In this document: piece by piece, positions 55,395 through 63,861 of the stretch
Numbering within the stretch: position 1 is the first letter of the stretch
Layout of the letters: every line of letters starts with the position of its first letter
DNA from: Rhizobium sp. Root1220
Lineage (GTDB): Bacteria; Pseudomonadota; Alphaproteobacteria; Rhizobiales; Rhizobiaceae
NCBI RefSeq assembly: GCF_001426265.1
Contig: NZ_LMDG01000001.1
Location: 440,450 to 504,449, forward strand
Direction of reading: 5' to 3'
Length of the DNA stretch: 64,000 nt
The notes under the pieces: model-generated
Databases searched by the model: none
What the model saw: only the letters and a program-made list of their open reading frames with translations
Told to the model about the DNA's origin: nothing
Program-made: the position numbers and the translations under genes

Positions 55395-56171
55395 ATGAAA
55401 CGGGAAGAGCGGCAGCAGCTGATCGTTAATCTGCTCGTCGAGAACAAGACCGTCGATCTCGACGATCTTGCGGACCGTTTTACCGTGTCGAAGATGACGA
55501 TCCACCGAGATCTCGACGATCTCGAACAGTCCGGGGTGTTGCGGAAGGTCCGCGGCGGCGCGACGATCGACGCCGGCACGCAATTCGAAAGCGACTTCCG
55601 CATCCGCGAGCGCCAGGGCGGCGAAGCCAAGATCGCTATGGCACACGAGGCACTAGACCTGGTCGAGCCCGGAATGACGGTGATGGTCAATGACGGATCG
55701 ATGGCCGCAGTTCTCGGCGAAATGCTTCTGCAGAAACGTCCGCTGACGCTGATCACCAACAATGCTGCGATCATGGAGCGGCTGCAGGGCGAGAACGGCA
55801 TCACGTTGATCGCGCTCGGCGGTATCTACTCCGCGAAATTCAACGCCTATCTCGGCGTCGTCACCGAGGAGGCTCTTTCGAAACTGAGGGCCGACATCGC
55901 TTTCATCTCGACACCCGCCGTCAGCGGCAGACTTGCCTATCATATGGACGACAACGTCGTGCGCGCCAAGCGGGCGATGATTGCCTCTTCTGCCAAGAGC
56001 TGCCTGTTGGTTAACCACGAACGCATCGGTCACACTGCCCTGCATGTTATGGCCGATCTTGCAGACTTCGACGCCGTTATCACCGACCGAGCGCCAGATA
56101 CGGCGGTTCTCGGGGAATTTGACCAGGCGGGTATCAAGCTCACCATCGCATCAGAACAGGATCCGACATGA
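55395..56171 (+). CDS. DeoR family regulator of the eryH-eryI operon
   Basis: A 258-residue repressor. HTH KREERQQLIVNLLVENKTVD then LDDLADRFTVSKMTIHRDLDDLEQSGVLRKVRGGA near 2-56, with a DeoR-C sensor domain (PLTLITNNAAIMERLQG, IALGGIYSAKFNAYLG, RADIAFISTPAVSG, LLVNHERIGHTALH). The start at 55395 has GGAGACAGG before it; ATG and GTG a few codons earlier are possible. The stop overlaps eryH as ATGA. It is the paralogue of the DeoR at 44090. Confidence 0.93.
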   Translation: MKREERQQLIVNLLVENKTVDLDDLADRFTVSKMTIHRDLDDLEQSGVLRKVRGGATIDAGTQFESDFRIRERQGGEAKIAMAHEALDLVEPGMTVMVNDGSMAAVLGEMLLQKRPLTLITNNAAIMERLQGENGITLIALGGIYSAKFNAYLGVVTEEALSKLRADIAFISTPAVSGRLAYHMDDNVVRAKRAMIASSAKSCLLVNHERIGHTALHVMADLADFDAVITDRAPDTAVLGEFDQAGIKLTIASEQDPT

Positions 56172-56938
56172 CCGAACAGCCGCGCTTCTGGATCGGCACC
56201 AGCTGGAAGATGAACAAGACGCTTGCCGAAGCCCAGCATTTCGCCCGCGGGCTGGAGGCCGCCGATGCGGTGCGTGACCCGCGCATCCAGCGTTTTGTGA
56301 TCCCGCCCTTTACCGCCGTGCGTGAGATCAAGGCGATGCTGGCCAAGACCTCGGTCAAGGTCGGCGCCCAGAACATGCACTGGGCCGATCAGGGCGCCTG
56401 GACCGGTGAAGTCTCGCCTGTCATGCTTAAAGACTGCAATCTCGACATCGTCGAACTCGGCCATTCCGAGCGGCGGGAGCATTTCGGCGAGACCGACGAG
56501 ACGGTCGGGCTGAAAACCGAGGCCGCCGTGCGCCATGGCCTCGTTCCGCTGATCTGTATCGGCGAGACGCTGGCCGACCGCGAGAGCGGCAAGGCGGCCG
56601 ACATTCTGGCCACCCAGGTCCGCGGTGCGCTTTCCAAACTCACGGGTGAGCAAAAGGCTGCCGAAATCCTGCTTGCTTACGAGCCAGTCTGGGCGATCGG
56701 CGAAAAGGGCATCCCGGCTTCCGCCAACTATGCCGATGCGCGCCAGGCCGAAATCATTGCCGTGGCAGAACGGGTACTCGGCCGCAAGATCCCCTGCCTC
56801 TACGGCGGGTCGGTCAATCCCGATAACTGCGAAGAACTGATCTCGAGCCCACATATTGACGGGCTCTTCATCGGCCGTTCCGCCTGGAACGTCGAGGGAT
56901 ATCTCGACATCCTTTCGAAATGCGCCGCCAAACTCTAG
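56168..56938 (+). CDS. eryH: L-erythrulose 1-phosphate isomerase EryH (triose-phosphate isomerase fold)
   Basis: Converts L-erythrulose 1-phosphate to D-erythrulose 4-phosphate. 256 residues of TIM family. The N-terminal Lys motif is [14 protein letters not shown] near 10-23 instead of the usual GNWKMN, the catalytic His is in [15 protein letters not shown] near 96-110, the Glu in [12 protein letters not shown] near 174-185, and the phosphate loop is [10 protein letters not shown] near 217-226. The altered N-terminal motif and the ery context favour EryH over true TpiA. The same enzyme is called LerI in the apionate pathway. Confidence 0.93.
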   Translation: MTEQPRFWIGTSWKMNKTLAEAQHFARGLEAADAVRDPRIQRFVIPPFTAVREIKAMLAKTSVKVGAQNMHWADQGAWTGEVSPVMLKDCNLDIVELGHSERREHFGETDETVGLKTEAAVRHGLVPLICIGETLADRESGKAADILATQVRGALSKLTGEQKAAEILLAYEPVWAIGEKGIPASANYADARQAEIIAVAERVLGRKIPCLYGGSVNPDNCEELISSPHIDGLFIGRSAWNVEGYLDILSKCAAKL

Positions 56939-56948
56939 GAGAAAAACA

Positions 56949-57404
56949 ATGAAGCTTGCCATAGCAGGAGACAGTGCCGGCGAAGGCCTCGCCAAGGTTC
57001 TGGCCGATCATCTGAAGGATCGGTTCGAGGTGCATGAAGTCTCGCGCACCAATGAAGGCGCGGATCCGTTCTACGCCAACCTGTCCGACCGCGTCGCATC
57101 GGGCGTCATCGACGGCACCTACGACAAGGCGATCCTCGTCTGCGGCACCGGCATCGGCGTCTGCATCTCGGCCAACAAGGTTCCGGGCATCCGTGCCGCG
57201 CTTACACACGACACCTATTCCGCCGAGCGCGCCGCACTCTCCAACAACGCCCAGATCATCACCATGGGCGCCCGCGTCATCGGAACCGAGCTCGCAAAGT
57301 CGATCGCCGATGCGTTTCTTGCCCAGACGTTTGACGAAGGTGGTCGTTCGGCCGGCAACGTCCAGGCGATGGACGAGCTCGACGCGAAATATAACGCACG
57401 CTGA
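56949..57404 (+). CDS. eryI: D-erythrulose 4-phosphate isomerase EryI (RpiB family)
   Basis: Converts D-erythrulose 4-phosphate to D-erythrose 4-phosphate, the last step. 151 residues of the RpiB/LacAB family. [42 protein letters not shown] near 64-105 holds the catalytic Cys and the anion-hole residues, and [18 protein letters not shown] follows. It starts 10 bases after eryH, with AGGAG near the eryH stop. Named DerI in the apionate literature. Confidence 0.93.
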   Translation: MKLAIAGDSAGEGLAKVLADHLKDRFEVHEVSRTNEGADPFYANLSDRVASGVIDGTYDKAILVCGTGIGVCISANKVPGIRAALTHDTYSAERAALSNNAQIITMGARVIGTELAKSIADAFLAQTFDEGGRSAGNVQAMDELDAKYNAR

Positions 57405-57645
57405 AGGATGCGTCCGGATGGTCCCGGCCGTTTGCTACTACGGTGCGGGACAACGCGCCCTGATCTCCGTGGTTGTCACAGAGATCCAGCAGCCGCGTGT
57501 CCGCACGGTGCGAAACTCTTGCGGATCGCTCGATAATCATTCACCGGGCGGACGCGCTTTGCCTGGATTCCTGTGACAAGCATAGGAGAGAGTGGGTTAC
57601 GCCCATAGCCGCGGCGGTGTCGGCTCCGGACAACCCGCCACATCG

Positions 57646-58281
57646 TCACCCAAGGCTCTCAGCCATCGTCCCGACAATCAAAGCCGCAGACACGGCCCCA
57701 GGATCGGCATGCCCAAGGACGCGCTCGCCCAGCCGGGACGCGCGGCCCTTGGTTGCGAGCATTGCCTTGGTCGATTCAGCACCAGCATTCGCCGCTTCAG
57801 CGGCAGCCTTGAGGCAAACGGCGAGCGGCGATCCCTTGGCGCGTTCCGCTTCCGCCGCATCTGCCGCCGGATGCCAGGCATCGACCATGGTCTTCTCGCC
57901 GGTCACGGCCTTGCCGCGATCCTCGATACCCTTGGCCATGGCAGTGAGGGCCGCCACCATGTCGTCAGCGCCAGCGGATGTCTTTCCCTTCAAAACAGCA
58001 CCGGCGCGCATGAAAGCCGTGGCATAGAGCGGTCCGGACGAAGCGCCGACAGCGTTCAGGAAGGACTTCGCCGCGATGTTGAAGATGGCGCCGAGATCGG
58101 CCTCTGCATCGTTCGACGCAAGAGCCGTCTTCACCGTCGAAAAGCCAAGCTCCATGGTGATCCCGTGGTCAGCGTCTCCTATCACGCCGTCCAGTTCGCT
58201 CAGGCGGTCGCGATGTTCGGTGACGGCATCGGCAATCGCCGAGAACATCGAACGCAGTTCGTTTGCCGTGACCTCGCCCAT
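57646..58281 (-). CDS. dhaL: dihydroxyacetone kinase subunit DhaL
   Basis: A 211-residue nucleotide-binding subunit of a two-part DhaK/DhaL kinase. The metal-binding segment is LDGVIGDADHGITMELGFSTV near 29-49 (Asp residues hold Mg-ADP), and the later GASSGPLYATAFMRAG and GDADPGAVSAALIVG-type motif GHADPGAVSAALIVG are typical of the fold. Start MGEVTAN is preferred, at 58281, sharing one base with the dhaK stop (TGATG). No DhaM phosphocarrier is present in the window, so ATP or another donor is used, or DhaM is elsewhere. Confidence 0.9.
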   Translation of the reverse strand: MGEVTANELRSMFSAIADAVTEHRDRLSELDGVIGDADHGITMELGFSTVKTALASNDAEADLGAIFNIAAKSFLNAVGASSGPLYATAFMRAGAVLKGKTSAGADDMVAALTAMAKGIEDRGKAVTGEKTMVDAWHPAADAAEAERAKGSPLAVCLKAAAEAANAGAESTKAMLATKGRASRLGERVLGHADPGAVSAALIVGTMAESLG

Positions 58282-59291
58282 CAGCTGCCGCTCCTGAACA
58301 TCGCGCAATCGCAGGGATGATCGAGCAGTGTCTGCAGCTCGTCATCGAGATGAATCAGGGTGACCGAAGCACCCATCATGTCGAGGGAGCTGCAGTAGTT
58401 TCCAACGAGCGCCGAGTGGATCACGAGCCCTTCGCTGTCGAGCCGTTCATTGACCCGCGCCATCATGACGTACAGCTCCATCAACGGCGTTGCGCCGAGG
58501 CCGTTGACGAGAACGGCGACACGGTCGCCGCCAGCGGCCTTCATCTCCGGCAGGATCGTGTCGAGCAGTTGGTCGGTGATTGCGTTGGCGCTTTTCAGGG
58601 GCCCGCGCTCAACGCCGGGCTCGCCATGAATACCCATACCGATTTCCATCTCATCGGCGCCGAGTTCGAAATTCGGCTTGCGCGTCTGCGGCAGGGAGCA
58701 GGGACCAAGTGCCACGCCCATGGTGAAGGTCCGGTCGTTGGCCTTGCGGGCGGCCGCCTCGCAGGCGTCGATATCCATCATCCGGTCGGCTGCCGCACCG
58801 GCGATCTTGAAGATGAAGACGTTCCCCGCGACGCCGCGGCGGTCCGAGCGCCGGTCGCGCGGCGCGGATGCGACGTCATCCGTCGTCAGCACTGTGCGAA
58901 CCTCGATGTCATCCATCGCCGCCATTTCGGCTGCCATGTCGAAGTTCATCACGTCACCGGCATAGTTTCCGTACATGAAGAGCACGCCGGCGCCGCCATC
59001 GACGGCCTTGGCGCATTCGAGGATCGGGTCCGGCGGTGGCGAAGCGAAGACATTGCCGATCACCGCGCCATCAGCCAGGCCACGCCCGACGAAGCCAACG
59101 AAGCTCGGCTCATGGCCGGAGCCTCCGCCGATGACCAGCCCGACCTTGCCCTTGCGCGGGCCATCAACGGCAACGACGGAACGCGTCGTTCCATCCACGC
59201 GTTTCAGATGATTGGGATGGGCGGCTAGGATGCCTGCCAGCATTTCGTCAACGGCATCCGCGCCATTGTTGATGATCTTCTTGACGGTCAT
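58281..59291 (-). CDS. dhaK: dihydroxyacetone/erythrulose kinase subunit DhaK
   Basis: A 336-residue substrate-binding subunit. LVIGGGSGHEPSFVGFVGRG is near 53-72, and the covalent-substrate His lies in the IGMGIHGEPGVER segment near 210-222. The classical substrate is dihydroxyacetone; in the apionate gene context L-erythrulose kinase (LerK-type) activity is a reasonable alternative, giving L-erythrulose 1-phosphate, which EryH can use. GGAGGATCG precedes the ATG. Expected to be co-transcribed with the GntR gene 52 bases upstream. Confidence 0.9.
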   Translation of the reverse strand: MTVKKIINNGADAVDEMLAGILAAHPNHLKRVDGTTRSVVAVDGPRKGKVGLVIGGGSGHEPSFVGFVGRGLADGAVIGNVFASPPPDPILECAKAVDGGAGVLFMYGNYAGDVMNFDMAAEMAAMDDIEVRTVLTTDDVASAPRDRRSDRRGVAGNVFIFKIAGAAADRMMDIDACEAAARKANDRTFTMGVALGPCSLPQTRKPNFELGADEMEIGMGIHGEPGVERGPLKSANAITDQLLDTILPEMKAAGGDRVAVLVNGLGATPLMELYVMMARVNERLDSEGLVIHSALVGNYCSSLDMMGASVTLIHLDDELQTLLDHPCDCAMFRSGS

Positions 59292-59343
59292 CGATCCTCC
59301 TTTGATGCACACTGACGCCCCTCGTCCCGGGCGGACGGCATGC

Positions 59344-60048
59344 CTATTTCGTATAAAGTGCCCTCGATCGCTCGAGGTGTTTCAGGACGGCCGATTCTGC
59401 ACCGTCGGCGTCCTTGGCTGCAAGCCGTTCGACGATCTCTTCATGCTCGACCAGCGTGAACTTTTCCTTGCCGGTCCAGATCAGCATTTCGGTATGATAT
59501 TCGCGCAGCCAGGCCAGCATCGCCTCGCTGACGGCGCCAAAGATCGGGTTGCCTGATATCTGCGCAATCCGCGTGTGAAACTTCATGTCGGCCGAGATAA
59601 AGTCTTCGGCGTTGCCGAGCGACTGGCGCTGGTGATCGATGATTGTCTTCAACTCCTCGATATCTCCTGACGTCGCGCGCTGCGCCGCTTCCCGCGCCAT
59701 GCCGCGCTCGAAGAAAATGCGGGCACTCTTCAGGTTTTCGAGACTGTCGTTTGATTGGGACAGCATGATCTTTGCGGTCAGATCCACCTGCCGGAAGATC
59801 GATTGCGCGGTGAGTTTCAACACCTTGGCACGTTCGCCATGGGAAATGTTGACGAGCCCCATCGCGGCCAGCGACTGCATGGCCTCGCGGATTGCCGGCC
59901 TGCCGACGCCAAAGCGCTCCATGAGCACACGCTCCGAGGGCATCTCGTCACCGGGTTTCAATTCACCCGATGTGATCATCCGTTCGAGCCTGTCGAAAAC
60001 CTCGTCGGAAAGCTTCCGGCGAACGATCTGCTCGATTGGTTGGGTCAT
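59344..60048 (-). CDS. GntR family regulator, FCD subgroup
   Basis: A 234-residue repressor. N-terminal winged helix (LERMITSGELKPGDEMPSERVLMERFGVGRPAIREAMQSLAAMGLV near 22-66), then an FCD helical bundle (SADMKFHTRIAQISGNPIFGA near 148-168 with metal-binding Asp/His residues, and LVEHEEIVERLAAKDADGAE). It is divergent from oiaX and upstream of dhaK-dhaL, and likely controls both units. Operator-like half-sites with AACTGGTAT-type sequence occur in front of oiaX and apnO. Confidence 0.93.
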   Translation of the reverse strand: MTQPIEQIVRRKLSDEVFDRLERMITSGELKPGDEMPSERVLMERFGVGRPAIREAMQSLAAMGLVNISHGERAKVLKLTAQSIFRQVDLTAKIMLSQSNDSLENLKSARIFFERGMAREAAQRATSGDIEELKTIIDHQRQSLGNAEDFISADMKFHTRIAQISGNPIFGAVSEAMLAWLREYHTEMLIWTGKEKFTLVEHEEIVERLAAKDADGAESAVLKHLERSRALYTK

Positions 60049-60119
60049 AGTGTCTCGCTGGCTCAGAACTCCCTCCCCTTAGCACTTTGCAAAGCGGCGA
60101 CAAAGGCCGCAACAGAATT

Positions 60120-60164
60120 TTCCAATTGCGAAAATTGGAATACTCATTATACCAGTTAATGAGT
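60120..60164. promoter_or_regulatory. two inverted repeats in the GntR-oiaX divergent gap
   Basis: TTCCAATT-GCGAA-AATTGGAA (60120-60140) is a perfect 8-bp-arm palindrome. ACTCATTATACCAGTTAATGAGT (60142-60164, shown here in part as ACTCATTA and TAATGAGT arms) is a second inverted repeat that includes the half-site TCATTATACCAGTT. The latter matches the right half-site before apnO in 13 of 14 positions. Confidence 0.55.
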
Positions 60165-60197
60165 TGATGCCAAGTTGGAGCTCTTGGCAAGAGGAGC

Positions 60198-61469
60198 ATG
60201 ACAGAATTGACGATGATCACCCTTACCTATCGCATCGAAACCGCCGGCAGCGTCGAAGCCATGGCCGACAAGATCGCCAGCGACCAGTCCACCGGCACCT
60301 TCGTGCCGGTTCCGGGCGAGACGGAAGAGTTGAAGTCACGGGTTGCCGCCCGCGTCCTGGCGATTCGGCCTCTGGACGACGCCCGGGCGCCCGGCTGGCC
60401 GGAAGTTGCGGACGGCCACGGCCCGCTGCGCCGTGCCGATGTCGATATCGCCTTTCCGCTGGACGCGATCGGCAACGATCTCTCTGCGCTGATGACCATC
60501 GCGATCGGCGGCGTCTATTCGATCAAGGGCATGACCGGCATTCGCATCGTCGACATGAAGCTGCCCGCTGAATTCAAGGGTGCCCATCCCGGACCGCAAT
60601 TCGGCGTCCCGGGCAGCCGCCGGCTGACTGGCGTCGAAGGCCGCCCGATCATCGGCACGATCGTAAAGCCGGCGCTGGGTCTGCGTCCGCATGAGACGGC
60701 CGGACTCGTCGGCGAGTTGATTGCTTCAGGCGTCGATTTCATCAAGGACGACGAGAAGCTGATGAGCCCTGCCTATTCGCCGCTCAAGGATCGCGTCGCC
60801 GCCATCATGCCGCTGATCCTCGATCACGAGCAGAAGACGGGCAAGAAGGTTATGTATGCCTTCGGCATTTCCCATGCCGATCCCGACGAGATGATGCGCA
60901 ATCACGATCTGGTGCTGAAAGCAGGCGGCAACTGCGCCGTCGTCAACATCAATTCGATCGGCTTCGGCGGCATGAGCTTCCTGCGCAAACGCTCCGGACT
61001 GGTGATGCATGCCCATCGCAACGGTTGGGATATTCTGACCCGTCATCCGGCAACAGGCATGGATTTCAAGGTCTACCAGCAGTTCTGGCGGCTGCTTGGT
61101 GTAGACCAGTTCCAGATCAACGGCATCCGCGTCAAATACTGGGAGCCGGACAGCAGCTTCGTCGAATCGTTCAAGGCCGTCAGCACGCCGCTCTTCGATG
61201 CAGCCGATTGCCCGCTTCCGGTTGCAGGCTCCGGCCAGTGGGGCGGACAGGCGCCGGAAACATATCAGCGGACCGGACGCACTACCGACCTTCTCTATCT
61301 GTGCGGCGGCGGCATCGTCAGCCATCCGGGCGGTCCGGCCGCAGGCGTGCGTGCCGTGCAGCAAGCCTGGCAGGCGGCGGTCGCCGACATCCCGCTTGAC
61401 ACCTACGCCAAGGACCATCCGGAGCTTGCCGCCTCGATTGCGAAGTTTGCTGACGGCAAGGGCGCGTGA
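60198..61469 (+). CDS. oiaX: RuBisCO-like protein, 3-oxo-isoapionate 4-phosphate decarboxylase OiaX
   Basis: Expected to convert 3-oxo-isoapionate 4-phosphate to L-erythrulose 1-phosphate and CO2. 423 residues of RuBisCO large-subunit fold. The loop GTIVKPALGLRPHETAG is near 153-169, and the carbamate-lysine region DFIKDDEKLMSPAYSPLKDR (K-DDE) near 181-200. HAHRNGWDILTRHP is in place of the CO2-loop, and QFQINGIRVKYWEPD replaces the true RuBisCO loop 6, so CO2 fixation is not expected. The start is uncertain: GAGGAG is only one base before the ATG at 60198; an ATG at 60213 matches the usual start MITLTYRIET. The stop overlaps oiaK. Confidence 0.87.
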   Translation: MTELTMITLTYRIETAGSVEAMADKIASDQSTGTFVPVPGETEELKSRVAARVLAIRPLDDARAPGWPEVADGHGPLRRADVDIAFPLDAIGNDLSALMTIAIGGVYSIKGMTGIRIVDMKLPAEFKGAHPGPQFGVPGSRRLTGVEGRPIIGTIVKPALGLRPHETAGLVGELIASGVDFIKDDEKLMSPAYSPLKDRVAAIMPLILDHEQKTGKKVMYAFGISHADPDEMMRNHDLVLKAGGNCAVVNINSIGFGGMSFLRKRSGLVMHAHRNGWDILTRHPATGMDFKVYQQFWRLLGVDQFQINGIRVKYWEPDSSFVESFKAVSTPLFDAADCPLPVAGSGQWGGQAPETYQRTGRTTDLLYLCGGGIVSHPGGPAAGVRAVQQAWQAAVADIPLDTYAKDHPELAASIAKFADGKGA

Positions 61470-62806
61470 CCGTCATGGGCAAGCTGCTTCTCAGCTATTA
61501 CGGCGATGACTTTACCGGCTCCACGGATGTCATGGAGGCGCTGGCGTCGAACGGCGTAAAGACAGCGCTGTTTCTCGGCATTCCAAGCGATGAGACGCTT
61601 GCGAAGTTCGACGACTGCCGGGCGATCGGCATTGCCGGTACCAGCCGCAGCCAGACGCCGGCATGGATGGCAGAACACCTTTCACCCGCCTTTGCGTGGC
61701 TCAAAAGCCGCGATGCCGCAATCTGCCACTACAAGGTCTGCTCGACTTTCGATTCCAGTCCTGACATCGGCAATATCGGCAAGGCCATTGAGATCGGCAG
61801 GGACATTTTCGCGCAGGATTGCGTGCCGGTCGTCGTCGGCGCACCGGAACTCAAGCGCTACACCGCCTTCGGGCACCTCTTCGCGGCTTATCAGGGCAAG
61901 GTTTACCGCATCGACCGGCATCCGGTGATGAACCGCCATCCGGTAACGCCGATGGCCGAGGCAGACCTGACTGTCCACCTCGCAGCACAGACCGAACTGC
62001 GGATCGCGCTCGCAGACCTTACAATGACCGTCGGCGATGCAGCGCAGCGGATCGATGCGCTTCTCACTGAACACCCCGGCATCCTGCTGATCGACGTCGA
62101 CGGCTCCTGCTCCCAGGTGATCGCCGGAGAGCAGGTCTGGAGGCTACGCAGCGGTCGTAACCTCTTCGTCGCCGGTTCTTCGGGAGTGGAGTATGCGCTG
62201 CTCCATGCCTGGAACCGCGAGGGTCTCACAGCCGGCAAGGGTGACTTTCCGCTGCCTGGCGCCGTCGAGCGCCTCGCGGTCGTCTCGGGAAGCGTTTCGC
62301 CGACCACCGAGCGTCAGATCCGTCACGCCACCGAAAACGGCTTCGACGGTGTTCCACTCGATCCACTCGCCCTCGTCGGAGATGACGCCGAATCGGCGAT
62401 CGATACCGCGGTCGCATCAGGTATCGCCGTGCTCAGGTCGGGCCGAAGCGTAATCCTCCATACGGCCCTTGGCCCCTCCGCCGACCGTGGCATCGAGATC
62501 GACCGCATCCCCGAAGCCCGCAATCGTGTTGGAACAGGTCTGGGCATCATTCTGCGCCGTCTGGTCGAAGCCGAAGCGCTGAAACGCGCCGTGATCGCTG
62601 GCGGTGACACGTCGAGCCACGCCTTGAGCGAATTGCGAGTCGAGGTGCTGACGACGCTGCTACCCCTGCAGCAGACGCCGGGTTCGCCGCTCTGCACTGC
62701 TCATGGCAATTATGCAGCGACAGACGGCCTGCAAATCGCCCTGAAGGGAGGTCAGGTCGGCGCCGACGGCTACTTTGCACAAATCCGTGACGGACAGCGC
62801 TCCTAG
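61466..62806 (+). CDS. oiaK: 3-oxo-isoapionate kinase OiaK (DUF1537 four-carbon acid sugar kinase)
   Basis: Phosphorylates 3-oxo-isoapionate to give the substrate of OiaX. 446 residues of the DUF1537 kinase family. The N-terminal substrate domain has YYGDDFTGSTDVMEALASNG near 11-30, and the C-terminal nucleotide domain has VVSGSVSPTTERQIRHA near 269-285 and AVIAGGDTSSHALSEL near 376-391. A GTG at 61466 overlaps the oiaX stop as GTGA, and an ATG at 61475 is three codons later. It lies between oiaX and apnO. Confidence 0.88.
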   Translation: MTVMGKLLLSYYGDDFTGSTDVMEALASNGVKTALFLGIPSDETLAKFDDCRAIGIAGTSRSQTPAWMAEHLSPAFAWLKSRDAAICHYKVCSTFDSSPDIGNIGKAIEIGRDIFAQDCVPVVVGAPELKRYTAFGHLFAAYQGKVYRIDRHPVMNRHPVTPMAEADLTVHLAAQTELRIALADLTMTVGDAAQRIDALLTEHPGILLIDVDGSCSQVIAGEQVWRLRSGRNLFVAGSSGVEYALLHAWNREGLTAGKGDFPLPGAVERLAVVSGSVSPTTERQIRHATENGFDGVPLDPLALVGDDAESAIDTAVASGIAVLRSGRSVILHTALGPSADRGIEIDRIPEARNRVGTGLGIILRRLVEAEALKRAVIAGGDTSSHALSELRVEVLTTLLPLQQTPGSPLCTAHGNYAATDGLQIALKGGQVGADGYFAQIRDGQRS

Positions 62807-62827
62807 ACAGGTAGCAAATTATCGATA

Positions 62828-62864
62828 TCAACTGCTATGGTGATTGACTCATCATACCAGTTGA
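62828..62864. promoter_or_regulatory. paired half-sites upstream of apnO, candidate GntR operator
   Basis: TCAACTGCTATGGTGA (62828-62843) and TCATCATACCAGTTGA (62849-62864) are inverted copies that agree at 14 of 16 positions, with a five-base spacer, 35 bases before the apnO start. The right half recurs before oiaX. Confidence 0.6.
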
Positions 62865-62898
62865 GGTAGCTGATAGAAAAATCGAAAGGCGAGAAAAC

Positions 62899-63726
62899 AT
62901 GACTGCAATTGCCCTCTTCGGCGCCGGCGGCAAAATGGGTTACCGGCTTGCCAAAAATCTCAAAGGCTCGCGTTTTGATGTCCGCCACGTGGAGGTCAGC
63001 GACGGTGGCAGGGCGCGCCTGAAGCAAGATCTCGGTATCGATTGCGTCGGTGCAGACGAAGGTCTTGCCGGCGCAGATGTCGTTATCCTGGCGGTACCGG
63101 ATACGGCGATCGGCAAGGTCGCTGCCGGCATCGCCGACAAGCTGAAGCCCGGCACAATGGTCGTAGCGCTCGACGCCGCCGCCCCCTTTGCGGGTCACCT
63201 GCCCGAGCGCGCCGACCTCACCTATTTCGTGACTCATCCCTGCCATCCGCCGATCTTCAACGACGAGACGGACATGCAGGCCAAGAAGGACCATTTCGGC
63301 GGTCTCTTCGCCAAGCAGCACATCGTCTCGGCGCTGATGCAGGGCCCGGAAGCCGCCTATGACCTCGGCGAGGAAATCGCCAAGGTGATCTGGGCGCCGG
63401 TCATGCGCTCGCACCGCGTCACCGTCGATCAGATGGCGATGCTGGAACCGGGCCTGTCGGAAACGGTCTGCGCCTCGCTGCTGGTCGTCATGCGCCAGGC
63501 GATGGACGAATGCGTTGCCCGCGGCGTGCCTGCGGAAGCCGCCCGTGACTTCCTGCTCGGCCACATGAACGTGCTCGGCGCCGTCATTTTCAAGGAAGTC
63601 GATGGCGTGTTCTCAGATGCCTGCAACAAGGCGATCGAATTCGGTATCCCCGCGCTGATGCGCGACGACTGGAAGAAGGTCTTCGAACCTCAGGAGATCG
63701 CCGAAAGCATCCGGCGCATCACCTGA
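62899..63726 (+). CDS. apnO: D-apionate oxidoisomerase ApnO (phosphogluconate-dehydrogenase-like)
   Basis: Converts D-apionate to 3-oxo-isoapionate with NAD. 275 residues. The Rossmann start AIALFGAGGKMGYRLAKNL is near 3-21, VVILAVPDTAIGKVAAGI near 57-74, and FVTHPCHPPIFNDETD near 112-127 carries metal/active-site His and Cys. A C-terminal helical domain (QMAMLEPGLSETVCASLLVVM) is typical of the PGDH_C family. AAAGGCGAG precedes the ATG. The position after oiaX-oiaK matches the D-apionate pathway described for RuBisCO-like proteins. The call rests on this trio. Confidence 0.87.
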   Translation: MTAIALFGAGGKMGYRLAKNLKGSRFDVRHVEVSDGGRARLKQDLGIDCVGADEGLAGADVVILAVPDTAIGKVAAGIADKLKPGTMVVALDAAAPFAGHLPERADLTYFVTHPCHPPIFNDETDMQAKKDHFGGLFAKQHIVSALMQGPEAAYDLGEEIAKVIWAPVMRSHRVTVDQMAMLEPGLSETVCASLLVVMRQAMDECVARGVPAEAARDFLLGHMNVLGAVIFKEVDGVFSDACNKAIEFGIPALMRDDWKKVFEPQEIAESIRRIT

Positions 63727-63861
63727 CAATACGGCGGCAGGGTTTCGGCCTTGCCGTTTCGCCGGCCCGGTGGGGAGTCACGGTCCGGCAATTGAACTTC
63801 GCATGAATTCTGGTTGGGCCGGGGTGGCCCAGCCCATGCGTCAAACTCGGGAGGAGAAACC

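Noticed and set aside
56168..56938. Housekeeping triose-phosphate isomerase
   Set aside because: The altered N-terminal lysine motif and coupling with DeoR and eryI favour EryH.
60198..61469. True CO2-fixing RuBisCO
   Set aside because: The loop-6 region and C-terminus differ from form I-III enzymes, there is no small subunit or phosphoribulokinase, and the kinase/oxidoisomerase neighbours fit the apionate pathway.
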